Translations under genes and position numbers: made by a program
Part shown: positions 6,035 through 12,184 of the stretch, piece after piece
Layout: every line of letters begins with the position of its first letter
Numbering within the stretch: the first letter of the stretch is position 1
Source: Erysipelotrichaceae bacterium
Lineage (GTDB): Bacteria > Bacillota_I > Bacilli_A > Erysipelotrichales > Erysipelotrichaceae
Direction: 5' to 3'
DNA length: 13,468 nucleotides
Assembly: GCA_024709285.1 (NCBI GenBank)
Contig: JANJWY010000136.1
Span: 1-13,468, forward strand
Notes under the pieces: generated by a model
What the model was told of the DNA's origin: nothing
The model's input: only the letters and a program-made list of their open reading frames with translations
Databases searched by the model: none

Positions 6035-6932
6035 GTTTCACCTCTTCGCATATCCGGTATTTTTCAATCAAATACAATGGCACACTGGCCATTTTAGCGT
6101 CCCGCAGATTCTGCTTACCCATATCATCCTCACGGTTCACAAGCTCACACTCCGTAAAATAACGGCTTAGAAATTCGCTTTCCAACACTTGATATATCCC
6201 TCGTATTTGATCGTTGGCCTTCTCAATATTGATTTGAACCATCCGTTTACTGCCATAAGAACCGATAATAAAGCCTTCCACTTTATCATTGATCAACAAA
6301 CAGCCGCCTTTTGCTTCCAAAATCTGAAAATTATCTAAAACGTATTCCGTTCCTAATCGTTCATAATACAAAAAGTCATCATTGTCATCGTCTTTCCAAG
6401 ATTTCAACAGGTCTTTGCACTGCTCGATATAACCTTCAATGGGTTCGAATTTATATCGATCGCCATACGTTTTCATAAAACCGTTGTAATGGTTCCGTCT
6501 TTTCTGCAGTTTCTTACCGCTTAAAGTAACCAGCTTCTCACGCTCATAAACATAATCATAACTTTCCCTGGGACTGCATGCACAGAAGTTGGGGTGTTTC
6601 TCTAAAATCTGTTCTTTTACGTCCTTCGTATAAGCACTCATAACAAAGTTTATACCTCCTTTATGAAATATTGCAGAGGCTTGTTCGATCGCATCATCAA
6701 GATATTTTCTTTCACACAAAGGCATATACAGAAAGAGCGTTCCCTGATGAATCCCCAGTAACAACACCCAATTGTCCGATATATATTTAAATAGTGGAAA
6801 CTGATTTTGCCACATCAACAGATTGACAAGATTATGATTGCTTTCTTCATATCCGGCCAAAGCAAGATATTTTTTAATAAGCGGTATATCGTTTTCATTA
6901 AGTGGTGAAAAGTCCATATCACCAAAAGTCAT
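6006..6932 (-). CDS. DUF2156 family protein (GNAT-like lysyltransferase C-terminal fold)
   Basis: A 308-residue protein resembling the DUF2156 family, related to the C-terminal domain of phosphatidylglycerol lysyltransferases (MprF). Diagnostic segments are YVYEREKLVTLSGKKLQKRR (127-146) followed by NHYNGFMKTY, then VNREDDMGKQNLRDAK near 265-280. No membrane flippase domain is present, so it is a stand-alone soluble protein. Its substrate is unknown; MprF-type aminoacyl transfer is possible but unproven. The last residues contain three cysteines and a histidine (C295, H300, C302, C306), most of them encoded where the gene overlaps the acetyltransferase start. The ATG at 6932 follows the 78-aa gene by two bases, with GAGGAA as ribosome binding site. 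Confidence 0.83.
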   Translation of the reverse strand: MTFGDMDFSPLNENDIPLIKKYLALAGYEESNHNLVNLLMWQNQFPLFKYISDNWVLLLGIHQGTLFLYMPLCERKYLDDAIEQASAIFHKGGINFVMSAYTKDVKEQILEKHPNFCACSPRESYDYVYEREKLVTLSGKKLQKRRNHYNGFMKTYGDRYKFEPIEGYIEQCKDLLKSWKDDDNDDFLYYERLGTEYVLDNFQILEAKGGCLLINDKVEGFIIGSYGSKRMVQINIEKANDQIRGIYQVLESEFLSRYFTECELVNREDDMGKQNLRDAKMASVPLYLIEKYRICEEVKHDCQGGCKG

Positions 6933-6934
6933 AG

Positions 6935-7171
6935 TTATTCCTCACGTTCCGTATACTGTGCATCGATGACTTCCCCCGATTCAATCGGGCGTTGGATAGT
7001 TTCTTGTTGTTTAAGATCTTCAAAAGCCTGATTCGCTGTTTTTCTGATTTTTCTTACTGCCCAAATCCAGTATACGGCAAACACGGCAAAAAGAATCAAA
7101 AATAACGGCCAGGCAAACATTAAAAATATATAGAGTAAAATCATTGAAAGTATAAACTGTAGAATACGCAT
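6935..7171 (-). CDS. Small membrane protein of unknown function
   Basis: I do not recognise this 78-residue protein. Residues 3-39 are strongly hydrophobic and could form one long or two short membrane helices, with W21-P22 as a possible turn. RKIRK at 40-44 gives a positive cytoplasmic boundary. A hydrophilic, acidic tail (45-78) follows and ends TEREE. AGGTG sits six bases before the ATG. It is the first gene after an extended -10 promoter and is followed after two bases by the DUF2156 gene, so the three genes probably form one transcript. A role in anchoring or assisting the downstream enzymes is only a guess. Confidence 0.7.
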   Translation of the reverse strand: MRILQFILSMILLYIFLMFAWPLFLILFAVFAVYWIWAVRKIRKTANQAFEDLKQQETIQRPIESGEVIDAQYTEREE

Positions 7172-7186
7172 AAAATCACCTATTTC

Positions 7187-7195
7187 ATTATATCA
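7187..7195 (-). promoter_or_regulatory. Predicted extended -10 promoter of the 78-aa/DUF2156/GNAT operon
   Basis: Minus strand TGATATAAT contains a perfect -10 TATAAT (7192-7187) with the TGn extension. No good -35 lies 16-18 bp upstream (best ATTCGC or TTCGCT), which the extended -10 may offset. The predicted start near 7180 leaves only about nine leader bases, so the AGGTG ribosome binding site would lie at or next to the transcript's 5' end. Confidence 0.6.
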
Positions 7196-7230
7196 TGCAT
7201 TTTCGAAAAGCGAATACAACTGCCCCATTT

Positions 7231-7252
7231 AAAAACTGCCATAAGGCAGTTT
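7231..7252 (-). terminator. Intrinsic terminator of the XRE regulator gene
   Basis: An 8-bp perfect stem AAACTGCC / GGCAGTTT with a TTAT loop begins immediately after the TAG stop codon of the regulator gene. Five T residues end the hairpin (7235-7231, partly in the stem), then AAAT. The T-tract is short, so termination may be partial. It separates the regulator from the promoter at 7187-7195. Confidence 0.75.
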
Positions 7253-7483
7253 CTAAAATAAATCCTTTAACGAGCATTCAAGTCCAAAAGCAATTTTCTC
7301 AATACATTTGAGCGAAACATTACGTTTCCCACGCTCCGCATCCGAAATATAATTCCGATGCAACCCGCTGCGAACAGCCAGTTCCTGCTGAGAAATGTCT
7401 TTGGCCAACCGTAATTCTTTCATCCGATTCCCAAATCGTTTCTCAATGTGTAATTCTACTCCATTGCTGTCAAGAATATCCAT
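7253..7483 (-). CDS. Small XRE-family helix-turn-helix regulator
   Basis: A 76-residue single-domain protein of the Cro/C1-type. FGNRMKELRLAKDISQQELA (17-36) starts the domain; helices 2 and 3 read ISQQELAVRSGLHRNYISDA (30-49), followed by ERGKRNVSLKCIEKIAFGL. It lacks any effector domain, so it is a DNA-binding protein of unknown target, similar in size to phage repressors or restriction-modification controllers. The frame remains open to 7507, but I choose the ATG at 7483 because AAGGGGGAG lies just upstream, whereas 7507 has no ribosome binding site. A 14-bp inverted repeat about 37 bases upstream may be its own operator. No restriction-modification or toxin gene is adjacent. Confidence 0.88.
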   Translation of the reverse strand: MDILDSNGVELHIEKRFGNRMKELRLAKDISQQELAVRSGLHRNYISDAERGKRNVSLKCIEKIAFGLECSLKDLF

Positions 7484-7519
7484 TGGTCTCCCCCTTCTTC
7501 TCCCCATATAGCATGAAGT

Positions 7520-7533
7520 TCTGCAACTGCAGA
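7520..7533. repeat. Inverted repeat upstream of the XRE gene, possible operator
   Basis: TCTGCA-AC-TGCAGA is a perfect 6-2-6 inverted repeat, about 37 bases upstream of the regulator start codon. Small XRE repressors commonly bind such short dyads near their own promoter. A poor promoter candidate overlaps it (TTGATA, 17 bp, TATCTC on the minus strand). The operator role is inference from symmetry and position. Confidence 0.4.
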
Positions 7534-7573
7534 GATAATGTCCTCTACAATCTTTATCAACTTGACAAAACGC

Positions 7574-8320
7574 TTAGACCGAAGTACGGTTCTTTGCGTT
7601 TTTATGCCAAGACTGCAAAGTCAATTCATACGCAGAAACAAGATTTTCGCCTTTCGAAAATAAATCCAGAATCTTGTTCACATCCAATTCAGACAAATCA
7701 TCCAGCCAATATGAACCCCTTTTCTTTACATCTGGAATTTCAAGTTGGCATCGCCGTCCGGAGGCAACTTTGGTAAAGTGCAACATATCTCCAAATTCAT
7801 TTTCAACACCAAAAGTGGCAACGCTTGTCGAATTAAAAACGATCCGAACGTTCTGCTTAACTTTACTTAATGGCAGAATCGTCGGTTGATCTGTTGATAT
7901 TATCATATTGACAGAAGGTGCAAAAGCATAAAACTTCAGCTTGACTGATGAACCCCCCGTAAAATTGTCAAACCAGGTCTGATGAGCCGACTTCACTTCC
8001 CCTTCTTTTGAGAATTCAATAAAACGGAAGCCATTATATCTTAAGCGTCCGTAATCTCCGACATTCAGCTTATTGTAAACCGTCTTCTTGACCGGCAATA
8101 TATGTCTTTTTTGATCACTCTCCACAAACTCCACAAAATATGGACGCTGATCATTGCCGTTAGTCCCATTAAATGATGCTTCTTCATCTTGAAAAAGGCG
8201 TGCAACAGAGGCATCGACCTGTGAGTCCATGCGACGCTCAGATTTCGCCTCTTCAGCGAGAATTACATATAAAAAAACTAAGCCGCCCAATACTATTGCA
8301 ATAGCAAGAAACATATCCAT
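7574..8320 (-). CDS. Membrane-anchored protein of unknown function with DUF2500-like segment
   Basis: A 248-residue protein I do not recognise as a whole. Residues 3-21 form one hydrophobic helix, then a charged linker with a polar NGTNGND patch (about 51-57). Residues 59-104 (PYFVEFVESD onward to VGDYGRLRYNGFRFIEF) resemble the DUF2500 pattern: a short beta-rich unit after an N-terminal membrane anchor. The C-terminal part (110-248) matches nothing I know; it is rich in beta-prone stretches such as VKLKFYAFAP and ends with an acidic/helical segment. I choose the ATG at 8320, preceded by GGGGGT at five bases, over an upstream GTG at 8338. It lies after whiA, where Bacillus has crh, but it is not HPr-like. 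Expressed perhaps from its own promoter (8358-8386). Confidence 0.72.
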   Translation of the reverse strand: MDMFLAIAIVLGGLVFLYVILAEEAKSERRMDSQVDASVARLFQDEEASFNGTNGNDQRPYFVEFVESDQKRHILPVKKTVYNKLNVGDYGRLRYNGFRFIEFSKEGEVKSAHQTWFDNFTGGSSVKLKFYAFAPSVNMIISTDQPTILPLSKVKQNVRIVFNSTSVATFGVENEFGDMLHFTKVASGRRCQLEIPDVKKRGSYWLDDLSELDVNKILDLFSKGENLVSAYELTLQSWHKNAKNRTSV

Positions 8321-8354
8321 AAGTACCCCCGTACACACGTCCCCATTACGTGAC

Positions 8355-8447
8355 TTAATTATAAAATATTAAGCACATTAAAGCAAACGTGATTGCAAAA
8401 AATGTCATAAATATTGAAAAACAACTGATTTTTAATAATTTTCGCAT
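8355..8447 (-). CDS. Possible 30-aa single-span membrane peptide
   Basis: A micro-ORF of 30 residues: basic start MRKLLK, then one continuous hydrophobic span to the end (ISCFSIFMTFFAITFALMCL, then IFYN). It begins 21 bases after the whiA stop. AGAGGTG lies 14 bases before this ATG, longer than ideal, and another ATG three bases from that site opens only an 8-codon frame. Its 3' end overlaps a candidate promoter for the next gene. The charged-then-hydrophobic layout is typical of small membrane proteins, but AT-rich DNA produces such frames by chance. Translation is uncertain. Confidence 0.35.
   Translation of the reverse strand: MRKLLKISCFSIFMTFFAITFALMCLIFYN
8358..8386 (-). promoter_or_regulatory. 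Possible promoter for the 248-aa membrane protein
   Basis: Minus strand: -10 TATAAT (8363-8358) is perfect, and TTGCTT (8386-8381) lies 17 bp upstream as a weak -35. The predicted start near 8351 leaves about 30 bases to the chosen ATG. No hairpin terminator is visible between whiA and this point, so read-through from whiA is also possible. Confidence 0.5.
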
Positions 8448-8468
8448 AAATAATTCATTTACACCTCT

Positions 8469-9401
8469 TTACTTAATATGAGAGGCTACTTCATGAAGTT
8501 TATTAAATCGATGTTTCATGCCCGACTTGCTCATAACCGCACCGGTTTGTTCTTCATAGATATCACTCAATTCATTTAAACTGGCATCCGGATTGTCAAT
8601 TCTTAACAATGCTACCTCTTTAAGCTTCTCTTCCAGAGAATCAAACCGTCCTGATTTTTGAATCTTTATAATGTCATCAATCTGCCGCGAAGCCGCTTGC
8701 AAAGTCTTCACTTCATTGGCAACCTCACAATTGTCCAATCGGGTAAGTGAATTTCGAAAATCACGTTGAATACGGATGTCCTCGAACTTCATTAATGCAT
8801 CGATTGCACCGGTGGCTCTTAAGAAATCGGCTATTTTATCTGAAGCCTTCAGATAAACGACATGCTGCTGTCTGCGAACAACGATCTTCGCCGGCAATTC
8901 AAAGCGTTGCATCAACTTACTTATAAAAACCGCATGTTTCTCATCATGGGTAGCAATTTCGCAGTGATAATTGGTTTTCGTCGGATTGTTTATACTTCCA
9001 GAAGCTAAAAATGCGCCAGCTAAGTAAGCTCTTGCACAACAGTCCTTCGCAACGATGGATCGAGTCGGACGATCGGATAAGCCCATCGCTGTCCAAAGAC
9101 CGACATCTTCCAAAATTTCTTTGACTTTCGATAAGACCTTTATTACATATATATTATTTTTCTTAAGTTTCATTTTCTTGATGATGGAAAGCTCGCTTAC
9201 TACTTTATAGCGCTCTTTTAATAAAACCCAAATCCGCTTGGCTGTGGTTGGATTTTCGGTCGTTATGATCAGCTGATATGACTGATTGGAAATAGCTAAA
9301 GTCGCATTCAGTTGAATCAAAGCTGAAAGTTGCGCCCGAGTACAGCACACCTTTAATTCATTTTGCGATATTTCTGATTTTATTTCCGTTGTAAACGACA
9401 T
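8469..9401 (-). CDS. whiA: DNA-binding protein WhiA
   Basis: A 310-residue WhiA, the usual length in Firmicutes. The N-terminal and middle parts form a LAGLIDADG homing-endonuclease-like fold without catalytic function in this family; the core segment AYLAGAFLASGSINNP is at 125-140. The C-terminal helix-turn-helix region (about 245-310) includes LLRIDNPDASLNELSDIYEE and KSGMKHRFNKL. WhiA influences cell division and chromosome segregation in Bacillus and sporulation in Streptomyces. AGGAG precedes the ATG, and the yvcK stop lies four bases upstream. rapZ-yvcK-whiA is a conserved operon; the crh/ptsH gene often found after whiA is missing here. Confidence 0.96.
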   Translation of the reverse strand: MSFTTEIKSEISQNELKVCCTRAQLSALIQLNATLAISNQSYQLIITTENPTTAKRIWVLLKERYKVVSELSIIKKMKLKKNNIYVIKVLSKVKEILEDVGLWTAMGLSDRPTRSIVAKDCCARAYLAGAFLASGSINNPTKTNYHCEIATHDEKHAVFISKLMQRFELPAKIVVRRQQHVVYLKASDKIADFLRATGAIDALMKFEDIRIQRDFRNSLTRLDNCEVANEVKTLQAASRQIDDIIKIQKSGRFDSLEEKLKEVALLRIDNPDASLNELSDIYEEQTGAVMSKSGMKHRFNKLHEVASHIK

Positions 9402-9405
9402 GTCA

Positions 9406-10353
9406 TCACTCCTGCACTAATATTCTCTCAATCATATCCTTGACTTTAAGCGGATCATGACGAACCAAACCATCAGTAAAATCGAGAAGGTTATCCTGAA
9501 TAATGGGATAGGCATGTTCTTCTTCAGTCATATTGACAATCATACTTCCCATCAATTTATAACGATCTACAACTTCCGGTGGCAATGTATCATTGGCTTT
9601 CAACACTAAATCAACATCGACCCCGCTGTGTCTGACGATAGCATCGACATGTTCTTCCATAGAGTACAAATCTGTTTCCCCTGGCTGAGTCATAGCATTG
9701 CAAACATATATTTTCTTAGCTTTGGTTACCTTCAGGGCATGCGCAATATCTTCAATGATCAAATTCGGACATATGCTCGTATACAAACTTCCTACTCCAT
9801 AAATAACCAGATCCGCTGATTTTATGGCATCTATAGCCTGACGTGACGCTCGTACCTTCTCTTGATAGAAAACCCGGTTGATCCTGTTGCCAGATTTTGG
9901 AATATTGGACTCCCCACGCACAATCGTTCCATCCACCATTTCCGCATACAGCGTAATTACTTGTAAAGAAGAAGGAACGATATCCCCTTTAACATTAAGA
10001 ACTTTGGAAATGGCCGTGATGGCTTCCATAAAATTTCCGCTGCGATCAGTCAGTGCGGTTAAAATTAGATTACCAAGATTATGTCCATACATTTCATTTT
10101 CAGGCGCACCTTCAAAACGATAATCCATAAGTCTTGATAACATTGTCTCTGATTCCGCCATTGAAATCATCACATTTCGAATGTCTCCCATTGCAGGTAT
10201 ATGAAAAGCCCGACGCAATCTTCCTGTTGACCCACCGTCATCCGCGACTGTCACTATTGCCGTAAGATGGATATTATTCAATAGTTTCAGACCTCTAAGC
10301 AATGTGGCCTGTCCGGTACCCCCACCGATAACAACAACCTTCTTCTTTGTCAT
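9406..10353 (-). CDS. yvcK: YvcK/CofD-like gluconeogenesis and cell-envelope factor
   Basis: A 315-residue protein of the CofD-like superfamily. The N-terminal nucleotide-binding start VVVIGGGTGQATLLRGLK (6-23) is followed by TVADDGGSTGRLR (35-47) and GDIRNVMI, all family hallmarks. YGHNLGNLILTAL and YGVGSLYTSICPNL follow in the middle. In Bacillus the protein is needed on gluconeogenic carbon sources, affects cell shape and binds UDP-sugars; no enzymatic activity is established for it there. The ATG overlaps the rapZ stop codon (ATGA) and has AAGGATCGGG upstream. Function is taken from orthology and operon context. Confidence 0.95.
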   Translation of the reverse strand: MTKKKVVVIGGGTGQATLLRGLKLLNNIHLTAIVTVADDGGSTGRLRRAFHIPAMGDIRNVMISMAESETMLSRLMDYRFEGAPENEMYGHNLGNLILTALTDRSGNFMEAITAISKVLNVKGDIVPSSLQVITLYAEMVDGTIVRGESNIPKSGNRINRVFYQEKVRASRQAIDAIKSADLVIYGVGSLYTSICPNLIIEDIAHALKVTKAKKIYVCNAMTQPGETDLYSMEEHVDAIVRHSGVDVDLVLKANDTLPPEVVDRYKLMGSMIVNMTEEEHAYPIIQDNLLDFTDGLVRHDPLKVKDMIERILVQE

Positions 10354-11207
10354 ACCCGATCCTTTTTATCTCGATGATTCTTAAAGCTTTTATATTTATG
10401 ATGATATTGATCAAATAACCAATTTGTTATGGCTACCGAGCGGTGCTGACCGCCTGTGCAACCGATGCCCACGGTAAAGTGATTTTTGCCTTCCTTAACA
10501 TATTCCTCAAATGCATAATCTAAGAAATCTTTCAGTTTCTTCAAGAAAATCTGCGTTTGCTCTTCAACCATGACATAATCATAAACTTCCTGATCTTCAC
10601 CACTTAAACCTCTTAGTTCTTCAACCCAATGAGGATTCTTCAGAAAACGGACATCGAACAATAGGTCTGCATCCATAGGCACCCCGTTTTTGTATCCGAA
10701 CGAAATGAAGCTGATCGTAAATACCGGTTGTGTCGAGAAAGCAAAAACCTTCTCAAGTTTTTCTTTCAGCTCATTATGTTTCAAAAAGGTGGTATCAACA
10801 GTATAATATGCACGCTCTTTCATACTTGTAAACATTTCGCGCTCGACTTGGATGGCTTCCTCTAGAGTACTTGCCATATTTGAAATCAACATCGGATGAG
10901 TTCTTCTTGTAAATTTGTAGCGAAGCAGCAATTCTTCATCTGAAGCTTCCAGAAACAATACGCGAACATCCGCATCAACATTTTCAAACCGCATCAAAAA
11001 CAAAGGAAAATCCATCGCGCTGGTGGCTAAAGCCAGATAATCCAATCGCGGATCTTCTCCTTTGTTTATAAGTTTTAATAATGATCCAATGAGTTGGGGC
11101 GGATACTGGTCAATGGCATGATAACCCATATCTTCCAATATGCCCATAGCCGATGTTTTTCCTGCACCAGACATACCCGTGACCAAGATGACTCTTTTAG
11201 TTTTCAT
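10350..11207 (-). CDS. rapZ: RapZ/YvcJ-family nucleotide-binding protein
   Basis: A 285-residue P-loop protein of the RapZ (YvcJ) family, of normal length. The Walker A motif GMSGAGKT is at 11-18, followed by the SAMGILEDMGYHAID segment. The C-terminal domain contains HFTVGIGCTGGQHRSVAI, the most conserved block of the family. In E. coli RapZ directs decay of the GlmZ small RNA and so controls glucosamine-6-phosphate synthesis; in Bacillus YvcJ binds and hydrolyses nucleotides, with a less clear role. GAGGT lies seven bases before the ATG. It follows trxB after 47 bases with no hairpin terminator between them and heads the rapZ-yvcK-whiA group. Confidence 0.95.
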   Translation of the reverse strand: MKTKRVILVTGMSGAGKTSAMGILEDMGYHAIDQYPPQLIGSLLKLINKGEDPRLDYLALATSAMDFPLFLMRFENVDADVRVLFLEASDEELLLRYKFTRRTHPMLISNMASTLEEAIQVEREMFTSMKERAYYTVDTTFLKHNELKEKLEKVFAFSTQPVFTISFISFGYKNGVPMDADLLFDVRFLKNPHWVEELRGLSGEDQEVYDYVMVEEQTQIFLKKLKDFLDYAFEEYVKEGKNHFTVGIGCTGGQHRSVAITNWLFDQYHHKYKSFKNHRDKKDRV

Positions 11208-11223
11208 AGGATACCTCGGTTAT

Positions 11224-11232
11224 ATTGTATCA
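11224..11232 (-). promoter_or_regulatory. Possible extended -10 promoter before rapZ
   Basis: Minus strand TGATACAAT gives a TGn extension with -10 TACAAT (11229-11224). No recognisable -35 lies 17 bp upstream (A-rich). Located in the 47-base gap between trxB and rapZ, it could add transcription of rapZ-yvcK-whiA beyond read-through from trxB. The implied leader is only about ten bases, containing GAGGT. Confidence 0.35.
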
Positions 11233-11254
11233 GAAACACTTGATTTTTTTTGTT

Positions 11255-12184
11255 TTAGTGGCTTAATTCTTGGATATAATGAAAAATCATCTGAGCAGCC
11301 ACCGCACCATCACCAACCGCAGTAACGATTTGACGTAAATTCTTCGAACAAACATCCCCGGCACCATAAACCCCAGGTACTGAAGTTTCCATTTTTTCAT
11401 TGACGATCAGATAACCCTCCGAATCCGTTACGTGCAAATGAGCTACGGCCTGGGTTGCCGGAGTTGATCCGATGTACGGAAACACTGCGGAAGTTGGGTA
11501 GGTTTTCTTTTCCTTTGTATCCACATTGGCCAAAACGATACCGGAAATCTTCCCGTCTTCTTCCACATAAGAAACTGGAATGCTCTTTGTGATAATTTCG
11601 ATTTTCGGATGCTTATTGACCAAATCCTGAATATGCGGTTCAGCGCGGAATACATCACGGCGAATAACGATCCGCACATGCGAGGCAAACTGAGTTAAAT
11701 ACAAAGCTTCTTCAAGAGCTGAGTTACCTCCGCCGATGACCGTAACAACTTTTTCTTTATAAAATGCGCCATCACAAACTGCACAATAGGAGATACCGCG
11801 TCCCGTCAGGCGTTCTTCGTTTTCCAATCCAAGTTTCTTCTCAACCGTACCGGTCGCAAGAATGACTGCATAGGCCGTGTAAACACTGCCATCATCACAA
11901 ATGACTTTACGGACTTTGCCTTCGACTTCAACCCGCATGACACGGCCATAGTTATATTCACAGCCGTACTCCGTGGAGTGCTCAAACATTTGCATGGCTA
12001 AATCAACACCGGCTACGGATTTCATCCCCGGCCAGTTACTTATTTCAAAGGTTTTTACAAGCTTCCCTCCCGGTGCTTCCGGTTCTAACATCATAGCTTT
12101 CAGTCCGGCACGCGAAGCATAAACCGCAGCCGTCATTCCGGCCGGGCCGGCACCAATGATGATTACGTCGTACTGTACGTCCAT
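11255..12184 (-). CDS. trxB: Thioredoxin reductase
   Basis: A 309-residue low-molecular-weight thioredoxin reductase, a cytoplasmic FAD enzyme that passes electrons from NAD(P)H to thioredoxin. FAD-binding GAGPAG is at 11-16; the redox disulfide is CAVC at 134-137; the second dinucleotide site GGGNSALEEA starts at 151; the C-terminal FAD motif YGAGDVC lies near 274-280. The NADPH-phosphate-binding stretch reads IRRDVFRA where HRRxxxR is usual, so the leading histidine is isoleucine while both arginines and the third arginine remain. The ATG has AAGGAGGA upstream and overlaps the end of the lgt-phosphatase gene by 22 nt. lgt/ppaX-trxB-rapZ-yvcK-whiA is a recurrent Firmicutes order. Confidence 0.96.
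   Translation of the reverse strand: MDVQYDVIIIGAGPAGMTAAVYASRAGLKAMMLEPEAPGGKLVKTFEISNWPGMKSVAGVDLAMQMFEHSTEYGCEYNYGRVMRVEVEGKVRKVICDDGSVYTAYAVILATGTVEKKLGLENEERLTGRGISYCAVCDGAFYKEKVVTVIGGGNSALEEALYLTQFASHVRIVIRRDVFRAEPHIQDLVNKHPKIEIITKSIPVSYVEEDGKISGIVLANVDTKEKKTYPTSAVFPYIGSTPATQAVAHLHVTDSEGYLIVNEKMETSVPGVYGAGDVCSKNLRQIVTAVGDGAVAAQMIFHYIQELSH

Noticed and set aside
7253..7483. Controller protein of a restriction-modification system
   Set aside because: Size and fold would fit, but no methyltransferase or endonuclease gene lies nearby.
7484..7507. Upstream ATG for the XRE regulator
   Set aside because: No ribosome binding site precedes 7507; the second ATG at 7483 follows AAGGGGGAG, and the extra residues are low-complexity arginine/glycine encoded by that site itself.
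7448..7570. Minus-strand frame with a TTG start between the unknown gene and the XRE gene (about 34 codons)
   Set aside because: It uses a rare start without a ribosome binding site and overlaps the XRE start region; more likely the leader of that gene.
8395..8450. Terminator after whiA
   Set aside because: Only weak A/T pairing (AAAAA/TTTTT) is visible, with no GC stem.
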